Shown: positions 59,686 through 64,000 of the stretch, one piece after another
Numbering within the stretch: the stretch's first letter is position 1
Layout: every line of letters begins with the position of its first letter
Source of the DNA: Osedax fenrisi
Lineage: Eukaryota > Annelida > Polychaeta > Sabellida > Siboglinidae
Reading direction: 5' to 3'
NCBI GenBank assembly: GCA_964019155.1
Contig: OZ025241.1
Location: forward strand, 104,175,059 to 104,239,058
DNA length: 64,000 bases
Made by a program: the position numbers and the translations under genes
Notes under the pieces: generated by a model
Told to the model about the DNA's origin: nothing
The model's database searches: none
Seen by the model: the letters and a program-made list of their open reading frames with translations, nothing else

Positions 59686-60060
59686 TATATATATAACATA
59701 TAAAACATATATAACATATATAACGTATATAACATATACAACATATACAACATATATAACATGTATAACATGTACACCTACAATATATATATAATATATT
59801 TAATATATATAATATATATAATATAATAATATATATATAATATATTTAATATATTTAATATATATAATATATATAATATAATAATATATATTTAATATAT
59901 ATAATATATATAATATAATAATATATATATATATATATATAATATATATAATATATAATATATATAATATATAATATATATATAATATATATATATATAT
60001 TAATTATAATAATATATTCATAAAGTAGTATTTTTATTTGTATATAGTATATACTATATA
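59686..60060. repeat. TATAACATA decamers and TA-rich tract
   Basis: Tandem ATATAACAT/ATACAACAT units of about 10 bases (59686-59770) pass into TATATAATATAT-type repeats (to about 60000). No gene; the tyrosine/isoleucine-rich frame on the minus strand is a shadow. Confidence 0.9.
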
Positions 60061-60086
60061 CGTATGTGCACTGCATGTTGTTCAGT

Positions 60087-60365
60087 ATATATACTAATAT
60101 ATTTATTATGCAAAGTAAAAGTAAAATTAATGAGAATTAAATCAATTTACTATAATACTATATATTTACTATATAATAAATGTTGCTTTCAATATCGATT
60201 TAATTTAATTTTTCTAAATGATATGATTTTAATATATACTAATATATTTATTATGCAATATAATCAAGTAAAATTAAAGAGAGTTAAATCAATTTCCTAG
60301 TATATAATATATGTTGCTTTCAATATAGATTTAATTTAATTGTTCTAATTGATATGATTTGAATA
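60087..60365. repeat. Two tandem copies of a 146-bp unit
   Basis: TATACTAATATATTTATTAT occurs at about 60086 and 60234. TTGCTTTCAATATCGATTTA and TTGCTTTCAATATAGATTTA also lie about 130 bases apart. The copies differ by small indels. Confidence 0.8.
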
Positions 60366-60381
60366 TATATATTGGTTCAAT

Positions 60382-60600
60382 ATATTTAATGTATATAATG
60401 TATGTAATGTATGTAATGTATGTAATGTATGTAATGTATGTAATGTATGTAATGTATGTAATGTATGTAATGTATATAATGCATGTAATGTATGTAATGT
60501 ATGTAATGTATGTAATGTATGTAATGTATGTAATGTATGTAATGTATTTAATGTATTTAATGTATGTAATTTATGTAATTTATGTAATTTATGTAATGTA
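60382..60600 (+). repeat. 9-bp minisatellite (TGTATGTAA)n
   Basis: About 24 units of TGTATGTAA, with TGTATTTAA and TTTATGTAA variants at the right, translate on the plus strand as MYVMYV and on the minus strand as HTLHTL. The frames exist because the unit is 9 bases, not because it is a gene. Confidence 0.95.
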
Positions 60601-60604
60601 TTTA

Positions 60605-60641
<37 letters not shown>

Positions 60642-60809
60642 GTATATACACACACACAATGTGCGTCGCATACATACATACTTAAATATATATACCAAAT
60701 TAAATATTATAAGATTTATATTATATTATGTATGTAATGTATGTAATGTATGTAATGTATGTAATGTATTTAATGTATGTAATTTATGTAATTTATGTAA
60801 TGTATTTAG

Positions 60810-60841
<32 letters not shown>

Positions 60842-60930
60842 GTATATACACACACACAATGTGCGTCGCATACATACATACTTAAATATATATACCAAAT
60901 TAAATATTATAAGATTTATATTATATTTAA
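60560..60930. repeat. Tandem duplication, 200-bp offset
   Basis: The block holding (TA)n, TATATACACACACACAATGT, GCGTCGCATACATACATACT and ATTATAAGATTTATATTATA appears at about 60560-60728 and, virtually identical, at 60760-60928. It includes part of the 9-bp minisatellite. Confidence 0.9.
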
Positions 60931-60961
60931 TATTATATATATATATAAAATCGCTAAGTAA

Positions 60962-61084
60962 TATGATATTACAAGATTCAATTGTACACAGTATACTAAA
61001 GAAAGATATGCCGTCAAGAGAGACTGTATGGACGATATCTTGGACTGGTATAATCTCCCCTTGCGCGAACTCCTATATATATAA
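60962..61084 (+). other. Coding-like island next to telomeric repeats (40 codons)
   Basis: This is an open frame after a TAA at 60959-60961 and closed by TAA at 61082-61084. It has balanced codons and a protein-like sequence (YTKERYAVKRDCMDDILDWY, NLPLRELLYI). There is no in-frame start except an internal Met, so it would be a 3' exon or fragment. A second frame stays open across 61050-61160 (GREEWSLRHYRVPPYYVIVA) straight into the G-rich repeats. No family is recognised. Confidence 0.3.
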
Positions 61085-61154
61085 CTGCTGGTCGTGAAGA
61101 ATGGAGTCTTCGTCATTATCGTGTGCCACCATACTACGTCATCGTCGCGACACA

Positions 61155-61530
61155 AAGTAAGGATTGGGGGTTGGATGTGGTATTGGGTTTGGATTGGGGG
61201 TTGGATGTGGGATTGGGTTTGGATTGGGGGTTGGATGTGGGATTGGGTTTAGATTGGGTGTTGGATGTGGGATTGGGTTTGGATTGGGGGTTGAATGTGG
61301 GATTGGGTTAATATTGGGTGTTGGATGTGGGATTGGGTTAATATTGGGTGTTGGATGTGGGATTGGGTTTAGATTGGTGTTGGATGTTGGATATGGGATT
61401 GGGTTTGGGTTGGGTTGGGTTTGGGTTTGGGTTTGGGTTTGGGTTTGGGTTGGATGTGGGATTGGGTTTGGATTGGGGGTTGGATGTGGGATTGGGTTTA
61501 GATTGGGTGTTGGATGTGGGGTTGGGTTTG
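61155..61530 (+). repeat. Subtelomeric 30-bp G-rich repeat
   Basis: About nine units of a 30-base repeat run TTTGGATTGGGGGTTGGATG then TGGGATTGGG, with variants (TTTAGATTGGGTG, TTAATATTGGGTG). They are interleaved with the first TTTGGG runs from about 61395. It looks like a transition from subtelomere to telomere repeat. Confidence 0.9.
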
Positions 61531-64000
61531 GGTTGGGTTGGGTTTGGGTTTGGTTTGGGTTTGGGTTTGTTAGGTTTGGGTTTGGTTTGGGTTTGGGTTT
61601 GGGTTTGGGTTTGGGTTTGGGTTTGGGTTTGGGTTTGGGTTTGGGTTTGGGTTTGGGTTTGGTTTGGGTTTGGGTTTGGGTTTGTTTGGTTTGGGTTTGG
61701 GTTTGGGTTTGTTTGGTTTGGGTTTGGGTTTTGGGTTTGGGTTTGGGTTTGGGTTTGGGTTGGGTTTGGGTTTGGGTTTTGGTTGGGTTTGGGTTTGGGT
61801 TTGGGTTTTGGTTTGGGTTTTGGTTTGGGTTTGGGTTGGGTTTGGGTTTGGGTTTGGGTTTGGGTTTGGGTTTGTGTTGGGTTTGGGTTTGGGTTTGGGT
61901 TTGGGTTTGGGTTTGGGTTGGGTTTGGGTTTGGGTTTGGGTTTGGGTTTGGGTTTGGGTTTGGGTTTGGGTTTGGGTTGGGTTTGGGTTTGGGTTGGGTT
62001 TGTGTTTGGGTTTGGGTTTGGGTTTGGGTTTGGGTTTGGGTTTGGGTTGGGTTTGGGTTTTGGGTTTGGGTTGGGTTTTGGGTTTGGTTTGGGTTTGGGT
62101 TGGGTTTGGGTTGGGTTGGGTTTGGGTTTGGGTTTGGGTTTGGGTTTGGGTTTGGGTTTGGGTTTGGGTTTGGGTTTGGGTTTGGGTTTGGGTTGGGTTT
62201 GGGTTTGGGTTTGGGTTTGGGTTTGGGTTTGGGTTTGGGTTTGGGTTTGGGTTGGGTTTGGGTTTGGGTTTGGGTTTGGGTTTGGGTTTGGTTTGGGTTT
62301 GGGTTTGGGTTTGGGTTGGGTTTGGGTTTGGGTTTGGGTTTGGTTGGGTTTGGGTTTGGGTTTGGGTTTGGGTTTGGGTTTGGGTTTGGGTTTGGGTTTG
62401 GGTTTGTGTTGGGTTTGGGTTTGGGTTGGGTTTGGGTTGGGTTGGGTTTGGGTTTGGGTTTGGGTTGGGTTTGGGTTTGGGTTTGGGTTGGGTTGGGTTT
62501 GGTTTGGTTTGGGTTTGGGTTTGGGTTTGGGTTTGGGTTTTGGGTTTGGGTTTGGGTTTGGGTTTGGGTTTGGGTTTTGTTTGGGTTTGGGTTTGGTTTG
62601 GGTTTGGGTTTGGGTTGGGTTTGGGTTTTGTGGTTTGGGTTTGGGTTGGGTTGGGTTTGGGTTTGGGTTTGGGTTTTGGGTTTGGTTGGTTGGGTTGGGG
62701 TTGGGTTGGGTTTGGGTTGTGTGGTTGGGTTTGGGTTTGGGTTTGGGTTTGGGTTTGGGTTTGGGTTTGGGTTTGGGTTTGGGTTTGGGTTTGGGTTGGG
62801 TTTGGGTTTTGGGTTTGGGTTGGGTTGGGTTTGGGTTTGGGTTGGGTTTGGGTTTGGGTTTGGGTTTGGGTTTGGGTTTGGGTTTGGGTTTGGGTTTGGG
62901 TTTGGGTTTGGGTTTGGGTTTGGGTTTGGGTTTGGGTTTGGGTTTGGGTTTGGGTTTGGGTTTGGGTTTGGGTTTGGGTTGGGTTGGGTTTGGGTTGGGT
63001 TGGGTTTGGGTTTGGGTTTGGGTTGGGTTTGGGTTTGGGTTTGGGTTGGGTTGGGTTTGGGTTGGGGTTTGGGTTGGGTTGGGTTTGGGTTTGGGTGGGT
63101 TGGTTTTGGGTTTGGGTTTGGGTTTGGGTTTGGGTTTGGGTTGGGTTTGGGTTGGTTTGGGTTTGGGTTTGGGTTTGGGTTTGGGTTTGGGTTTGGGTTG
63201 GGTTTGGGTTTGGGTTTGGGTTTGGGTTTGGGTTTGGGTTTGGGTTTGGGTTTGGGTTTGGGTTTGGGTTTGGGTTGGGTTGGGTTTGGGTTGGGTTTGG
63301 GTTTGGGTTTGGGTTGTGTTGGGTTGGGTTTGGGTTTGGGTTTGGGTGTGGGTTTGGGTTTGGGTTTGGGTTTGGGTTTGGTTTGGGTTTGGTTTGGGTT
63401 GGGTTTGGGTTGGGTTTGGTTTGGGTTTGGGTGGGTTTGGTTGGGTTTGGGTTTGGGTTTTGGTTTGTGTTTGGGTTTGGGTTTGGGTTGTTGGGTTGGG
63501 TTTGGGTTTGGGTTTGGGTTTGGGTTTGGGTTTGGGTTTGGTTGGGTTTGGTTTGGGTTTGGGTTTGGGTTTGGGTTTGGGTTGGGTTTGGGTGGGTTTG
63601 GGTTGGGTTGGGTTTGGGTTGGGGTTTTGGTTTGGGTTTGGGTTTGGGTTTGGGTTTGGGTTTGGGTTTGGGTTTGGGTTTGGGTTTGGGTTGGGTTGGG
63701 TTTGGGTTTGGGTTTGGGTTTGGGTTTGGGTTGGGGTTGGGTTTGGGTTTGGGTTTGGGTTTGGTTGGGTTTGTGGTGGTTGGGTTTGGGTTTGGGTTTG
63801 GGTTTGGGTTGGGTTTGGGTTTGGGTTTGGGTTTGGGTTTGGGTTTGGGTTTGGGTTGGGTTTGGGTTTGGGTTTGGGTTTGGGTTTGGGTTTTGGGTTT
63901 GGGTTTGGGTTGTTTGGGTTTGGGTTTGGGTTGGGTTTGGGTTGGGTTGGGTTTGGGTTTGGGTTTGGGTTGGGTTTGGGTTTGGGTTTGGGTTTGGGTT
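61386..64000 (+). repeat. TTTGGG telomere-type array, reaching the window end
   Basis: Over 2.6 kb the sequence is almost entirely (TTTGGG)n with scattered TTGGG, TTTTGGG, TTTGG and TTTGTG variants, ending only because the window ends. The G-rich strand reads 5' to 3' toward the right edge, the orientation of a chromosome-end G strand. The variants may be real telomerase slippage or homopolymer errors of long reads. There are no spacers, unlike 1139-6671. Confidence 0.9.

Noticed and set aside
60345..60698. MYVMYV / HTLHTL repeat proteins on both strands
   Set aside because: They are explained fully by the 9-bp unit TGTATGTAA, which has no stop in these frames.
61123..61311. WGLDVGLGLD repeat protein
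   Set aside because: It is the translation of the 30-bp subtelomeric repeat. A 30-base unit keeps any frame open.
1..64000. Bacterial or viral operon structure
   Set aside because: No ribosome-binding-site-led gene clusters, capsid or replicase sets are present. LINE, hAT and spliced-exon signals all point to a eukaryotic nuclear genome.

Overview
The window looks like the end of a eukaryotic, probably invertebrate, chromosome or scaffold. It is very AT-rich, has no recognisable host gene, and is built almost wholly from transposable elements, their remnants and simple or tandem repeats. It runs to its last base in a G-rich TTTGGG array whose G-rich strand points outward, as a telomere would. 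The elements (APE-type LINEs, hAT-like, TTAA-specific, pogo-like and Harbinger-like DNA elements, a PIF1/Helitron-type helicase piece) are of animal type. The species cannot be fixed from the sequence. TTTGGG is not the standard metazoan TTAGGG or arthropod TTAGG repeat.

Layout. 1-890: decayed PIF1/Helitron-type helicase. 1139-6671: a 5.5 kb array of TTTGGG/TCTGGG-type blocks alternating with a conserved spacer, inverted head-to-head at about 3042. 8741-12051: a near full-length LINE on the minus strand with a 10-bp target-site duplication (TSD). 12062-15841: AT-rich DNA with local duplications. 15842-17592: a 5'-truncated LINE of the L2/CR1/Rex1 type.

17190-44490: a tandem segmental duplication, two roughly 12-14 kb units plus a 0.9 kb stub. 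Each unit carries private insertions for which the other unit keeps the empty site. These define TTAA elements (17683-18727, 22124-23756, 23761-26660, 38039-38651), 8-bp-TSD hAT-like elements (18802-19713, 32572-34083, 35339-39647) and a 0.47-0.48 kb MITE. The 2.9 kb TTAA element contains a small spliced-looking gene. The 4.3 kb element at 35339-39647 is a nest holding two pogo-like elements, each with a further insertion inside it.

44491-58660: graveyard of LINE pieces. It includes a 3.1 kb CAGGC-ended DNA element that contains a plus-strand LINE, a GC-rich RNase H-bearing LINE tail with a 12-bp TSD, two opposed LINE fragments meeting near 54297, and a 3.3 kb LINE with both endonuclease and reverse transcriptase. 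Strong palindromes lie at 45130 and 50722-50872.

58690-64000: subtelomere. It holds TA tracts, 9-, 146- and 200-bp tandem repeats and two short coding-like islands (59418-59652 and 60962-61084). A 30-bp G-rich repeat (61155-61530) then grades into the TTTGGG array.

There is no operon or pathway here. The genes are selfish-element enzymes (endonuclease, reverse transcriptase, RNase H, helicase), nearly all broken. The features most worth follow-up are the unusual telomere-type repeat, its head-to-head internal copy, and the filled/empty-site series in the duplication.
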